Shown here piece by piece: positions 18,586-28,073 of a stretch of DNA of 64,000 nucleotides (the first letter of the stretch is position 1; each line of letters begins with the position of its first letter). A model generated the notes under the pieces. The model was given only the letters and a program-made list of their open reading frames with translations, was not told the DNA's origin and made no database searches. A program made the translations under genes and the position numbers. The stretch is from Photorhabdus sp. CRCIA-P01 (GTDB lineage: Bacteria > Pseudomonadota > Gammaproteobacteria > Enterobacterales > Enterobacteriaceae). The DNA is taken from NCBI RefSeq assembly GCF_003545805.1, contig NZ_NMQR01000001.1:62001-126000 (forward strand), written 5' to 3'.

Positions 18586-18806
18586 ATTCCTCCCTCTGAT
18601 GTGACTTACCTGGGTTGTGACCTTAATAGCGCCGTTCGCGATCGCGAAGTTCGCAGTAAACAGAATAAACGCAGAAAGAAAAGCCTATCGGATGAATAGA
18701 CACTAATTGAATTGCTATTTATCCCATTGACCGATTTTCAATACAGGTACACTGTGCGTTACTAAACAGCGGCGTATTAACCTACGGAAATAATGAGAGC
18801 GAGAAG
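18586..18806. promoter_or_regulatory. Divergent flgB/flgA control region
   Basis: The region between divergent flgB and flgA. In enterobacteria this region is activated by FlhD4C2. Two things are visible: AATAGCG at 18625-18631, resembling half of an FlhDC box, and next to it a perfect 14-bp palindrome TTCGCGATCGCGAA at 18635-18648. The assignment to FlhDC is an inference from position; I cannot place -10 and -35 hexamers with confidence. Confidence 0.5.
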
Positions 18807-19466
18807 ATGCCAGCTATAAATATTATCGGGCTATTCGCATTTTTCTTTATGACTTCGCTGGCATGGGGCAATAATTTACCTCACGTTATAGAACATTATT
18901 TTCAGCAGATACACCGGGATAATCATCATAAAGTTTCGGTTAACATCAAAACACCTGAACAACAATGGCCCCAATGTGAATGGCCAGAAATTCAACCCCC
19001 TATCGGCGGTCAAAACCGGGGAAATCTCTCTTTACCTGTTATCTGCCATCAACAACGCAAATTTATTCAAGTCGCTGTCAGTGTGACAGGAAATTATCTG
19101 GTTACCCGCCGAGCTATCTTGCGTAATGATGTTTTATCAGATAAAGATTTTCAGGTCAGAAGTGGATTACTGGAAAAACTACCGCATGATCTGATCATTA
19201 ACAAAAATAAGATAAAAAACAGTATTGCGATACGTAACATCCCGGCGGGGCAGGCGATTACGCATAATATGTTACGCCGCCCGTGGGTTGTACGGTCAGG
19301 CCAGAGTGTGGTGGTGATTGTACAGGGAAATGGCTTTCAGATACGCAACGAAGGGAAAGCTATTAATAACGCCGCTATTTCTGATAAAGTCAGGGTTCGA
19401 ATGAATTCAGGGCACGTTATAACCGGTCAGGCATTAGAAAACGGCAATGTAAAAATCATGTTATAA
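18807..19466 (+). CDS. flgA: P-ring assembly chaperone FlgA
   Basis: FlgA is a periplasmic chaperone for FlgI P-ring assembly. The 219-residue product starts with a signal peptide (about residues 1-21, ending in SLAWG) and carries a SAF-type domain, with VTRRAILRNDVLSDKDFQVR and IPAGQAITHNMLRRPWVVRS. The C-terminal motif SGHVITGQALENGNV is characteristic. It is transcribed away from flgB and followed by flgM, which has its own sigma-28 promoter. Confidence 0.95.
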   Translation: MPAINIIGLFAFFFMTSLAWGNNLPHVIEHYFQQIHRDNHHKVSVNIKTPEQQWPQCEWPEIQPPIGGQNRGNLSLPVICHQQRKFIQVAVSVTGNYLVTRRAILRNDVLSDKDFQVRSGLLEKLPHDLIINKNKIKNSIAIRNIPAGQAITHNMLRRPWVVRSGQSVVVIVQGNGFQIRNEGKAINNAAISDKVRVRMNSGHVITGQALENGNVKIML

Positions 19467-19470
19467 GTTC

Positions 19471-19497
19471 TAAAGTTTTCTCTTACTGTGCCGATAT
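19471..19497 (+). promoter_or_regulatory. Sigma-28 (FliA) promoter for flgMN
   Basis: TAAA, exactly 15 bases, then GCCGATAT: one mismatch from the FliA consensus. It begins 5 bases after the flgA stop and lies about 95 bases upstream of the flgM start. It would give class 3 expression of flgMN in addition to read-through from the flgA promoter, as in Salmonella. Confidence 0.82.
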
Positions 19498-19590
19498 AAC
19501 CAGCAGAGCACGATTTGCAGGTATGCAAATGGCATGTAACCTGCTCCGATCCATAGGTGAACCTATGCCTGGCCATAAAGGATAATGATT

Positions 19591-19896
19591 ATGAGTATCG
19601 AACGCACTCACCCCTTATTAGCTATCGCTGCTGTTCAACAGCGACCTACTAATGAAAGCAGCGCCCAGGGCACCCGAAAAACCTCTGGCGTTACCTTACA
19701 AAGCAGTGATGCACAAGTAAAACTGAGCGAAGCACAAACAAAACTGGTTCAGCCGAGCAGCCAGGATATTAATATTCAAAAGGTGCAAAAGTTGAAAGAA
19801 GCGATTGCTCAGGGAACCTTAAAAATGAACAGCGGTAAAATCGCAGACGCTCTGCTCAAAGAAGCCGCCGAAAACTTTCAGTACGATAAGAAATAA
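19591..19896 (+). CDS. flgM: Anti-sigma-28 factor FlgM
   Basis: FlgM binds FliA (sigma-28) until it is exported through the finished hook. The 101-residue product has MSIERTHPL at the start, VTLQSSDAQVKLSEAQTKLV in the middle, and the FliA-binding C-terminus with LKEAIAQGTLKMNSGKIADA. ATG 19591 gives the family N-terminus; the ATG at 19585 only adds two residues. Start of flgN is 11 bases downstream. Confidence 0.96.
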   Translation: MSIERTHPLLAIAAVQQRPTNESSAQGTRKTSGVTLQSSDAQVKLSEAQTKLVQPSSQDINIQKVQKLKEAIAQGTLKMNSGKIADALLKEAAENFQYDKK

Positions 19897-19907
19897 TTAA
19901 ACCCGCT

Positions 19908-20348
19908 ATGGAAGAACTGCAACAATTATTCGAACAGCAAGTGACTTATTTGACCTCGCTGACCCAAACTATGGTGGAAGAACAGCGTATTCTGTGTGAG
20001 GGTTTTATTGAAGCACGGGATTTGCACCAGGTAACAGAACGAAAAAATTTTTTGTTATCTGCGCTTAGCTATTCAGAACAGCAACGTCTTAATTTGAGCA
20101 AAGCATTAAACATCATCGCGCCTTATGATAAACAACCTGTACTCGCCACATTATGGCAACAGATCGGCAAAGCGGTTACTCAGATTCGTGATTTAAACAC
20201 CCATAACGGTTTGTTATTAACCCAACATCTTGAACTCAACAGCCAAGCTATCGCTTTTCTAAAAAGCCACCATAGCCCTTCTCTTTATGGCTCAGATGGT
20301 CAAGCTGCCCGTCACTCTATGCTTTCCGGCCATAGAGCTCAGGTTTAA
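19908..20348 (+). CDS. flgN: Export chaperone FlgN
   Basis: FlgN is the cytosolic chaperone for FlgK and FlgL. The 146-residue helical product, with QQVTYLTSLTQTMVEEQRIL, a central EQQRLNLSKALNI, and C-terminal LNTHNGLLLTQHLELNSQAI, fits the family in length (138 in E. coli) and position. Sequence conservation of FlgN is low, so context carries much of the weight. A terminator follows. Confidence 0.92.
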   Translation: MEELQQLFEQQVTYLTSLTQTMVEEQRILCEGFIEARDLHQVTERKNFLLSALSYSEQQRLNLSKALNIIAPYDKQPVLATLWQQIGKAVTQIRDLNTHNGLLLTQHLELNSQAIAFLKSHHSPSLYGSDGQAARHSMLSGHRAQV

Positions 20349-20351
20349 TTA

Positions 20352-20383
20352 AGTGCATTACCGCATCACAGCGCGGTAGTGCC
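20352..20383 (+). terminator. Terminator after flgMN
   Basis: GTGCATTACCGC (20353-20364) pairs with GCGGTAGTGCC (20373-20383), with one or two mismatches in the stem, followed by ATTTTATTGT. It lies 5 bases after the flgN stop and separates the flagellar genes from the Tc locus. Confidence 0.7.
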
Positions 20384-20749
20384 ATTTTATTGTCTTAATA
20401 GCACTTATATAAATATTCCCACCCGCTAATACCTTACGCTTTACCCCATAACTATTTAGGACGAGAGAATTCCTAACGTATTTACAATGGTAATATACAT
20501 TACACATCATAATAACATTATGAAATAATAATAACTAAAAATATTTATAAAGAAGATTATACTCTGGCATATTGGAAAATACGCTTATCAGATTTGTGTA
20601 AATACCCCTATTTACAAAAACACCAATTCGTTAGTATTTAATGTTTTCAATTGAGTAACTCAACCAAATAAAACAAAGCCTTAACACTCATATATTTAAT
20701 TAAAAAAAATTTCATGGATATTTTTAAACGTTATTTCATAGGTGTTTTC

Positions 20750-20824
20750 ATGAATTATCGTCTACGCTTTGAAAACAGATACTACTGGTCATTCAGTGAT
20801 AATGATTCACCAGAAACTATATAA
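20750..20824 (+). CDS. Possible 24-aa leader peptide upstream of the TcB gene
   Basis: Within the 529-base gap between flgN and the TcB gene, a short frame starts at ATG 20750, with AGGTG five bases before it, and runs to TAA at 20822-20824. It encodes MNYRLRFENRYYWSFSDN then DSPETI. An in-frame ATG at 20714 would extend it by 12 residues. It ends 53 bases before the TcB start. Whether it is translated is unknown; the remainder of the gap is AT-rich and shows no gene. Confidence 0.25.
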   Translation: MNYRLRFENRYYWSFSDNDSPETI

Positions 20825-20877
20825 TCTCATCTTAATTATATTATTTGTTCATAACTCTTATACTATGAGAGAAAACT

Positions 20878-23800
20878 ATGGCAGAACAAACGATAAACAC
20901 AATATCTATTACGGAGTTATCTTTACCAAAAGGCGGCGGTGCACTCAAAGGGCTGGATGCAGAATTAAATTCTGCTGGCGTCAGCGGGATGGCAACTTTC
21001 ACTATACCGCTACCCGTTTCTTCTGGCAGAGGCTACGCGCCTTCATTGTCTTTGCAATACAGTAGTGGACAAGGGAATAGCGAATTCGGCGTCGGATGGC
21101 AACTCCCTTTATTACGTATCAGCCGAAGAACCCAAAAAGGTGTTCCTAATTATGGCCTGGGGATCGATAAGACAGGGAAAATTGATCAATTCGTTGGCCC
21201 CAATGGCGAACTATTAATATCAATAGAAGAAAAAATAAAGAAAGATATTATTAATCATGAGGAAATCCCCATATCATATAATATCACTCGTTATTGTTCA
21301 CGCTCGGAAGGTAATTTTTTACGATTTGAACATTATCAGTTAAATACTGAAGATGCAGGCCATTGGCTTATTTACTCTCCAGACGGACAAATTCATTGTT
21401 TAGGTAAAACAGAACAAGGTCGAATTTCCGACCCCGAAAATAAAAACAAAGTCGCCATCTGGTTATTAGAAGAGTCTTTATCTCCCACCGGAGAACATAT
21501 TGGCTATCATTATTTGGCCGAAGATGGTGAAGGACTACCAGAACCCCTTCCAGAATGGGAATTAGAAAGAAAACGTAATGCACAACATTATCTTAGTAAG
21601 ATTACTTATGGCAATTTAGAACAACATGAATCCCTTTATCTAGCATCGTTATCTGTACTACCCCAAGAGGGATGGCTTTTTACCTTGGTTCTCGACTATG
21701 GAGAAAGAGGAAACAATTTAGATGAAGCGCCTCCCTTTGATATACCGGAAAACGGACAATGGTTAGTTAGATCAGATATTTTTTCCCGTTATGAATATGG
21801 TTTTGAGCTACGGACTTATCGCCTTTGCAGGCAGGTGCTGATGTATCATCACTTTCCAGATCAATTAGGTGAAGATAATGTGTTAGTAAAACGCCTATGG
21901 CTTGAATATGAAGATAACCCGATATTAAGTACACTACGCAGCGTGACGGTAACAGGTTATGGAGATCACTCGTCTCAATCTCTTCCTCCCATAGAGTTTA
22001 GTTATACCCCCTTTTCGCCAAACAATAATACTGGCTGGCAATCCTTTGATTTACCGGATACAGATTTTGAAGGTGTATATAAAGGTCAAAAATTTCAACT
22101 GGTTGATTTGTATAAAGATGGCATTGCCGGGATCCTGTATTTTAATGCTGGAGAATGGAAATACCGTTCACCAATACGTGATGTGGCAACCGATAATCCA
22201 GATGCCGTAACCTATTCCGATTGGGAAACATTACCTTTAATTCCGGGTTTAAGGCCAGAAAATGCCTATCTCGCCGATATCAATAACGATTCTAAGCTTG
22301 ATTGGATTATCACATCGCCGGGATTGTCAGGCTTTTTTACTCATCAAAACCATAGTTGGTCAGAATTTACGCCTTTTAATGCACTGCCGCTTGAATTCTT
22401 TGCTACCGATATTCGTTTCGTTGATATTAATCATCGTGGTTTTAGTGATTTAGCATTATTAGGTCCTATGTCAGTTCGTGTTTATCTCAATAATGGCAAT
22501 GGATTTGAGGCGGGTGTCGATGTTACTTTACCCACAACGGCGGCTATCGGTAATTGGCAACACGATCATGCTAATGTCATCGCTTTTAGTGATGTTGCCG
22601 GCTCTGGTCAACAACATTGGATGAAGGTTAGTGCGGAAGGGGTTAGCTTCAGCCCAAATTTAGGCAACGGTCAGTTTGGCCCTATTGTTAAACTGAGTGG
22701 GTTTAATCCGACAACACCATTTAATCCTGAACGCATCTATTTAGCCGATATTAATGGCTCAGGAACTACCGACCTAATTTATGCTGATTCAGACAAACTT
22801 TATTTATATCTAAACCAAGCAGGAAATTCATATGGAGAACCTCATATTATTCCGCTGCCTGAGGGGATCCGCTATACAGATCTATTAAGCAAGCTACTGA
22901 TCGCAGACATAAGAGGAACCGGTGTTCCCAGTTTAATATTCAGCGTTGTTGGTGACGGTGGTTATTACCGTCATTGGCGTTATGATTTCACTCCAGTTAA
23001 ATCCTATTTATTATCTTCCGTGAGTAATAACATGGGAGCTTACACCGAATGGGGATACCGTAGTTCCGCACAATATTGGTTGGATGAAAAAAAAGAGACA
23101 CCGGAAGCAATGTCTCGTTTACCCATGCCGATATATGTCCAAGCATATTCATACGTAAAAGATGAAATTAGTGGTAATTCATTAAGCCAGTCTTACACTT
23201 ATCGGCGTGGAGTTTTCGATCAGAGTGAGCGAGAATTTCGTGGATTTGGTTATATATCAATAACTGAGTCAGCAATTGATCTCAGCAAGAATGACTCTCC
23301 AGATGATAGAAATACGCGCATTGATTCCTGGTATCATCTTGGCTATGAAGGTGATGAGAATCATCTTATTAATTGCTGGCTTGGTGATAAAGAGGCTTTT
23401 ACGCCTGCGCCAACGCAATTGACCTATTACGATGCAGAGAAACAGCAAGATGTTATCTTAGAAAATCCAGATGAAACTACGCTCAAAGGATTACATCGCA
23501 GCTTGCAAGGAATGCTGATACGTAAAGAAATTTGGGATATCAATAAAGCGGTGCCATTTAATGTACAAACTACTCGCCTACGTGCCAGATTAGTGCAGCC
23601 AGTTGTTTACAATGATAATCGTAATGATAGGGTAATAAAAGAAGCTGTGGTTATGCCTGTAGAGCTAGAAAAAGTAAACTATAACTATGAAGGGATAGCT
23701 AATGATCCCGTAATATCTCAACAGATCATTATACAGCAGGAAGAATATGGTGCGATATTGCATCGGGTGAGCATAAATTATCCACGCCGAAATAAGCCCT

Positions 23801-25626
23801 TAACGAATCCTTATCCTCCCCTATTTCCTGAAGAGGTTTGGAACAATAGCTATGATGAGCAACAGCAGATATTACACGTGTTTGAAGAGCGATTTCAATT
23901 CGTTCATTTCGATGAACAAAATATTTGGCGGCTAAGTGTGCTTCAAGGAGAAAGACGAAATTATCTGACACCGGATCCTGCGGATATTCCACAAGGGCAA
24001 GGGTTTAGTTTCGAAACAGTGACCACGCCAGGAGGCATATTATCCGCCAACCGTCCCCGCCAATTTGCCGGGCAAACCCAAATCTATTACGCGACCAATG
24101 TACCAGAAGTTTTAGCTCTGATCGATCATATCGATATTGCCAAATTTGATGATGAGAGTTTGTCTGCATTCCAAGACGTTATGAGTGAAACAGAACGCGA
24201 TAATTACCTGATTTCAGCCGGATATCGTCAAAGCGAACGTATTTTATCGGTACCGGGAGTAGAACCTGAAACAAAAGTATGGGTTGCAGGTAATACATAT
24301 ACAACATATGCAGAAAAGAGTGAATTAAAATTCTATCGACCATTGGCTCAACAAAAGAGTTTACTCAGTGGGGCAATCAACTATGAATATGATCAATTTA
24401 TTTGTGGCATTATAAAAACTCGTGATGCCGCCGAAAATATCACGACGATTGAATATGATTATCGTTTTATGCAGCCTTGGAAATTAATAGATCTCAATAA
24501 TAATATTTCCGAAGTTAAATTTAATGCATTAGGCCGTGTCATTGCCAATAGTTTTTATGGGAAAGAAGGGGAAAAAGGAGATGATGGTTCCTATATCATC
24601 AGTGGCTTTTACCCAGTGAATGATTTTGTTTTACCTGACGGTAATGTTACCGAGATGATTGAACACGCTTTGCAAAATAAAGAACAAATCGTTTCCCAAT
24701 ATAGTGGAGTTGAATGGTTTAGTTGGATGGGAAAAGTCAGTAAAGAAAAAACTGAACATATTGTTATTGATAGAAAATCAATAAATGTCGCCAAGAATTT
24801 ATGGGATTATATGCTCGACCGTCACTTTATTACCCTAGATGGTCATGTTCGTACTGAAGCTTACCGCTGGCTAGAAAGGCAAAAGATTTACGACTGCGGA
24901 GATACCTTACTCGAGTTGTTTAATAACAAAAACCATTTAAGAAAGAAGGATATTTCTCGAATTGGAACACTTTTGAATTTATCCAGTGAACGACTCTGGT
25001 GGAGTCTAGTTAAAGCAAGAATTATCAGTGTTCGAGGAGAAGTACTTCTGCCAATATCTTGTTGGCAGCACGATGCCCAAAGTGATGGATGGGGAAATAT
25101 GATGCGCGAAGTATTAGCAGAGATCTTACCGATGCCAATACATGAAGCCCGTTTTCTTGCTGATAGATACGCCCGGCCTAAACAGGAACAACATATCCGA
25201 ATTGCTGTTAGCTTTAGCGATGGTTTTGGTCGCATATTGCAAACATCGGTACTCAACGAACCGGGAATATCTTATTTACTTAGCCCGTCAGGAGAATTAA
25301 TTGTGGACGATAAGAATAAGCCACAACAGAGGGAATCTGAACCACGTTGGGCTGTCAGCGGACGAACTGAATACAATAATAGAGGATTAATCAAACGTAC
25401 ATATCAACCCTTTTTCCTCAATGACTGGCATTATGCGTCTGATGCCAGCTTACGTATTAACCAGTATGCAGATAAATATGAATATGACGCTCTGGATAGA
25501 GAAATCAGAGTAGAAACAGCCAACCAGAAGTTACGAAGGACATCTTATTTCCCTTGGTTCAACGTACATGAAGATGAAAATGACACAGCAATGGAAATGG
25601 AGGAAAAACGTAATAATATGAAATAG
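20878..25626 (+). CDS. Insecticidal toxin complex B component (TcB, TcaC/TcdB-type)
   Basis: A 1582-residue TcB protein. TcB and TcC together form the hollow cocoon that holds the toxic C-terminus of TcC; TcB docks on the TcA pore through its propeller. The N-terminus has LSLPKGGGALKGLDAELN and SGRGYAPSLSLQYSSGQGN, the SpvB-type domain (about residues 10-370). FG-GAP/VCBS-like propeller repeats follow (ENAYLADINNDSKLDWIITS, ERIYLADINGSGTTDLIYAD), then the TcdB middle domains with SYTYRRGVFDQSEREFRGFG. The C-terminal DKYEYDALDREIRVETANQ and PWFNVHEDENDTA show it is complete. No TcC gene follows within the window, so a partner must come from another locus. Confidence 0.93.
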   Translation: MAEQTINTISITELSLPKGGGALKGLDAELNSAGVSGMATFTIPLPVSSGRGYAPSLSLQYSSGQGNSEFGVGWQLPLLRISRRTQKGVPNYGLGIDKTGKIDQFVGPNGELLISIEEKIKKDIINHEEIPISYNITRYCSRSEGNFLRFEHYQLNTEDAGHWLIYSPDGQIHCLGKTEQGRISDPENKNKVAIWLLEESLSPTGEHIGYHYLAEDGEGLPEPLPEWELERKRNAQHYLSKITYGNLEQHESLYLASLSVLPQEGWLFTLVLDYGERGNNLDEAPPFDIPENGQWLVRSDIFSRYEYGFELRTYRLCRQVLMYHHFPDQLGEDNVLVKRLWLEYEDNPILSTLRSVTVTGYGDHSSQSLPPIEFSYTPFSPNNNTGWQSFDLPDTDFEGVYKGQKFQLVDLYKDGIAGILYFNAGEWKYRSPIRDVATDNPDAVTYSDWETLPLIPGLRPENAYLADINNDSKLDWIITSPGLSGFFTHQNHSWSEFTPFNALPLEFFATDIRFVDINHRGFSDLALLGPMSVRVYLNNGNGFEAGVDVTLPTTAAIGNWQHDHANVIAFSDVAGSGQQHWMKVSAEGVSFSPNLGNGQFGPIVKLSGFNPTTPFNPERIYLADINGSGTTDLIYADSDKLYLYLNQAGNSYGEPHIIPLPEGIRYTDLLSKLLIADIRGTGVPSLIFSVVGDGGYYRHWRYDFTPVKSYLLSSVSNNMGAYTEWGYRSSAQYWLDEKKETPEAMSRLPMPIYVQAYSYVKDEISGNSLSQSYTYRRGVFDQSEREFRGFGYISITESAIDLSKNDSPDDRNTRIDSWYHLGYEGDENHLINCWLGDKEAFTPAPTQLTYYDAEKQQDVILENPDETTLKGLHRSLQGMLIRKEIWDINKAVPFNVQTTRLRARLVQPVVYNDNRNDRVIKEAVVMPVELEKVNYNYEGIANDPVISQQIIIQQEEYGAILHRVSINYPRRNKPLTNPYPPLFPEEVWNNSYDEQQQILHVFEERFQFVHFDEQNIWRLSVLQGERRNYLTPDPADIPQGQGFSFETVTTPGGILSANRPRQFAGQTQIYYATNVPEVLALIDHIDIAKFDDESLSAFQDVMSETERDNYLISAGYRQSERILSVPGVEPETKVWVAGNTYTTYAEKSELKFYRPLAQQKSLLSGAINYEYDQFICGIIKTRDAAENITTIEYDYRFMQPWKLIDLNNNISEVKFNALGRVIANSFYGKEGEKGDDGSYIISGFYPVNDFVLPDGNVTEMIEHALQNKEQIVSQYSGVEWFSWMGKVSKEKTEHIVIDRKSINVAKNLWDYMLDRHFITLDGHVRTEAYRWLERQKIYDCGDTLLELFNNKNHLRKKDISRIGTLLNLSSERLWWSLVKARIISVRGEVLLPISCWQHDAQSDGWGNMMREVLAEILPMPIHEARFLADRYARPKQEQHIRIAVSFSDGFGRILQTSVLNEPGISYLLSPSGELIVDDKNKPQQRESEPRWAVSGRTEYNNRGLIKRTYQPFFLNDWHYASDASLRINQYADKYEYDALDREIRVETANQKLRRTSYFPWFNVHEDENDTAMEMEEKRNNMK

Positions 25627-26188
25627 GTGATATTATTTCTTGAGAGCGGAGGGTATTCAATATGCTGTGGTGCGACACAGAGCTGTTCCTATGATTATTT
25701 CAGCCAATAAATAATCTGGGCGAATAAGCTTGCTGTCCCACCACCATCTTCCCTCGTGTCTGTGTATTGGCAATAACGTTAATGTACAAAGTGCAGGTAT
25801 TAATTCAGATAAATAAGAGTCATCTACTTGTAATCTATATATAAATAATTTTTCCTCAATGACACTATTTAATATCTTTACAATACTTTTATTTATGAAA
25901 TTATTATTCTAATAATAGAGAAAAAATCTTTATTTAATCAGACGCTGTGGCAAATATGTATATCCCCTTCATCCTTCAAGTTGCTGCTTTGTTGGCTGCT
26001 TTCACTTACCGCCGCGCTGCAATTTGAAATCTATTGGGTATATATCTGATTTCAAGCCAATAATTAATTTTTCACATAAGAATTATTGATTAATTTCAGA
26101 CATAGTCTACTGTTTATTTCATCTGCCTGAAATTTTATCTGCTAAGACATATCATTGAAAAAACCTTACTTTAATAGAGGATGATTTT
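25627..26188. other. Gap between TcB and chitinase 1
   Basis: These 562 bases hold no intact gene. The first 200 bases are moderately GC-rich with several in-frame stops, and I could not assign them to a TcC or Rhs remnant. The rest is AT-rich and includes a shortened ERIC element at 25960-26044. The ribosome-binding sequence of chitinase 1 (AGAGGATG) lies at the end. Confidence 0.5.
25960..26044. repeat. ERIC element, copy 3, internally deleted
   Basis: An 85-bp ERIC derivative. Both ends are present (TATCCCC with TTCAAGTTGCTGC, and AATCTATTGGGTATA), but about 43 bases of the core are missing. In full copies TTCACTT occurs on both sides of exactly this core, so deletion between these short direct repeats explains the form. 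Confidence 0.9.
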
Positions 26189-27865
26189 ATGGTTAATAAA
26201 AAAGTACCTCAAGATGATAACAACTTATATATTTCCCCAGATCCGGGTACCAAAGATTTAAAAGAGCTTGAAAAAGTATGGGGAGCTGGCGCTGCTGAAA
26301 AAACCTATGCCGCCAATAAGTTCGATCCTGCTACCTCAGATAAACAACTCTCTTATACTCCAGGAAGGGTAGCTAAGAGCTTGTTTAATAACTATCAAGC
26401 TGATCCTGATTTTCTGGTGTTTGGCTACCTCACTGACTGGGGGATTTATGACAGCCGCTATGGTAACTTTGCGGGAGATACCGACGTTGATTACACCGTA
26501 GGAGGGCGTGGTACCGATATCATGCGCTTAAAAGATGATAACTATCCACGTTATGACAAGATTATCATTGGTTTCACCGGGATCATTGGTGATGAAGGAG
26601 AACAACAAAACAACATTGAAAAAGGTGCTATCGACTTTGCCATAGCCGAAGATCAGGACGACCTCATTAACCATCGAGGCAAAGCAACTTTCCTCGACGG
26701 TTGGGCAGACGTTCAGGCTTATTTGAACTGCGGATTTGCTGGTTGGGTACCGGGTGATCCGCCTGAGATGTTTGACCCTCATAAAGCACAAGGCGTTTTA
26801 GGCGCATTAGTCAAACTCACTAAAGTTGCAAAGCCTCCCAAAGTGGGTTTAAGCCTGGGCGGTTGGACAATGAGTCAGGCATTCCACCATATCGCTAAAG
26901 AGCCTGAGTCCCGTGAAAATCTGGCTGAAAGTCTGAAAAAGATTTTTGATACTTTCCCTATGCTTACTGACCTTGATCTTGACTGGGAATATCCCGGTAT
27001 TCCAGGTGCAGAAGGTAATGATTATGGGGACGAAGATGCGGAAAATTTTGCAGAATTAATTAAAGCTATTAAGCAAAAGCTGCCTGATATAAAAATCAGT
27101 ATCGCGCTTAATGCTGAGCCGAACAAAATGGCAAAAGCCAATGTCCTTGAATTGATTAAAGCAGGCGTCGAAGGATTAAACGTGATGTCTTATGACTTCT
27201 TTGGTTCCCCGTGGGCTGACAGTCTGGCTCACCATACCAATATCAAACGTGATCCTAATAATGATCAGGTAAATTCAATGGAAGATGCAGTTAACTACCT
27301 TCTGGAGCTAAATGTTAACCCTAAAATGATTTTCTGTGGTTTTGCCGGCTATAGTCGTAATGCTCAACAAGCATTCGTTACCAACTTATCTCCACTAAAA
27401 GGCTTCTATACACCAGATAATCCTGACGAAGATAATACTTTCGGCAGCTTTGGCCCCGGCACCACCGAATTTCCGGATCTACTACGCAACTATTTGGATA
27501 GTGACCTACAGGGTAAAAATGATTTTACCTTATATACCGATACCGTTTCCGACGCAGACTTTTTGTATAACGAAAATACCGGCGCATTCCTGTCGATAGA
27601 AACACCTCGTACTGTGTATCGAAAAGCGGAATTTGTAAAAAATAAAGGTCTGGGAGGACTGTTTGTCTGGACGATTGACGCCGATAACGGGTTATTAGTC
27701 AATGCTGCTCGTGAAGGATTAGGTGCCACTCCTGTTGCTCCAGTCACTATTGACATGTCCAAATTCTACCACGCAGGTAAAACAAAGTCAGATTCCCGAC
27801 AAAAACGAGCCCAACACTCCTTTATTACAAAGCTTCATCAAAGTAAGACGGTCAAAAAGAAATAA
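26189..27865 (+). CDS. Chitinase (GH18) of the Tc locus, chitinase 1
   Basis: A 558-residue family 18 glycoside hydrolase. The catalytic strand reads D261-L-D263-L-D265-W-E267 followed by YPG; E267 would be the acid. Upstream, VGLSLGGWTMSQAFHHIA is the conserved SxGG strand. Downstream, NVMSYDFFGSPWADSLAHHT and GLGGLFVWTIDADNG complete the barrel. There is no signal peptide, as with the chitinases that decorate the Yersinia entomophaga Yen-Tc particle. The first position of the classical DxxDxDxE is Thr here and in chitinase 2. The gene precedes the split TcA genes, supporting a role as a particle subunit; that is inference from the Yen-Tc precedent. Confidence 0.92.
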   Translation: MVNKKVPQDDNNLYISPDPGTKDLKELEKVWGAGAAEKTYAANKFDPATSDKQLSYTPGRVAKSLFNNYQADPDFLVFGYLTDWGIYDSRYGNFAGDTDVDYTVGGRGTDIMRLKDDNYPRYDKIIIGFTGIIGDEGEQQNNIEKGAIDFAIAEDQDDLINHRGKATFLDGWADVQAYLNCGFAGWVPGDPPEMFDPHKAQGVLGALVKLTKVAKPPKVGLSLGGWTMSQAFHHIAKEPESRENLAESLKKIFDTFPMLTDLDLDWEYPGIPGAEGNDYGDEDAENFAELIKAIKQKLPDIKISIALNAEPNKMAKANVLELIKAGVEGLNVMSYDFFGSPWADSLAHHTNIKRDPNNDQVNSMEDAVNYLLELNVNPKMIFCGFAGYSRNAQQAFVTNLSPLKGFYTPDNPDEDNTFGSFGPGTTEFPDLLRNYLDSDLQGKNDFTLYTDTVSDADFLYNENTGAFLSIETPRTVYRKAEFVKNKGLGGLFVWTIDADNGLLVNAAREGLGATPVAPVTIDMSKFYHAGKTKSDSRQKRAQHSFITKLHQSKTVKKK

Positions 27866-27876
27866 ATATCCGGGCT

Positions 27877-28003
27877 ATATACCCTATGGATTTCAAAATG
27901 CATCGCGACGGCAAGGGAGCGAATCCCCGGGAGCATAGCGAACTATGTGACCGGGGTGAGTAAGTGCAGCCAACAAAGAGGCAACTTGAAAGATAACGGG
28001 TAG
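27877..28003. repeat. ERIC element, copy 4 (inverted)
   Basis: A 127-bp ERIC in the opposite orientation to copies 1-3, with TATACCCTATGGATTTC at one end, core GAATCCCCGGGAGCATAG and GTGACCGGGGTGAGTAAG, and GGGTA at the other. It lies between chitinase 1 and the first TcA gene. Confidence 0.92.
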
Positions 28004-28010
28004 ATAAGCT

Positions 28011-28038
28011 GGCTCGACTCATCATATTGAGTCGAGCC
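28011..28038 (+). terminator. Strong hairpin upstream of the first TcA gene
   Basis: GGCTCGACTCA (28011-28021) and TGAGTCGAGCC (28028-28038) form a perfect 11-bp stem with a 6-base loop, followed by TCACTTATG. The downstream T run is weak, so it may act as a partial terminator, an mRNA 3' stabiliser, or an attenuator between chitinase 1 and the TcA genes. Confidence 0.6.
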
Positions 28039-28073
28039 TCACTTATGCGTTATTTCAGTTTATAAGGTGAATT

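Noticed and set aside
20769-21065. 98-codon frame overlapping the start of TcB
   Set aside because: Shadow frame: it runs into the TcB coding sequence in another frame and has no ribosome-binding site.
25627-25960. Possible TcC (Rhs-type) remnant after TcB
   Set aside because: No Rhs-core motif or long frame could be read in either strand; called a gap instead.
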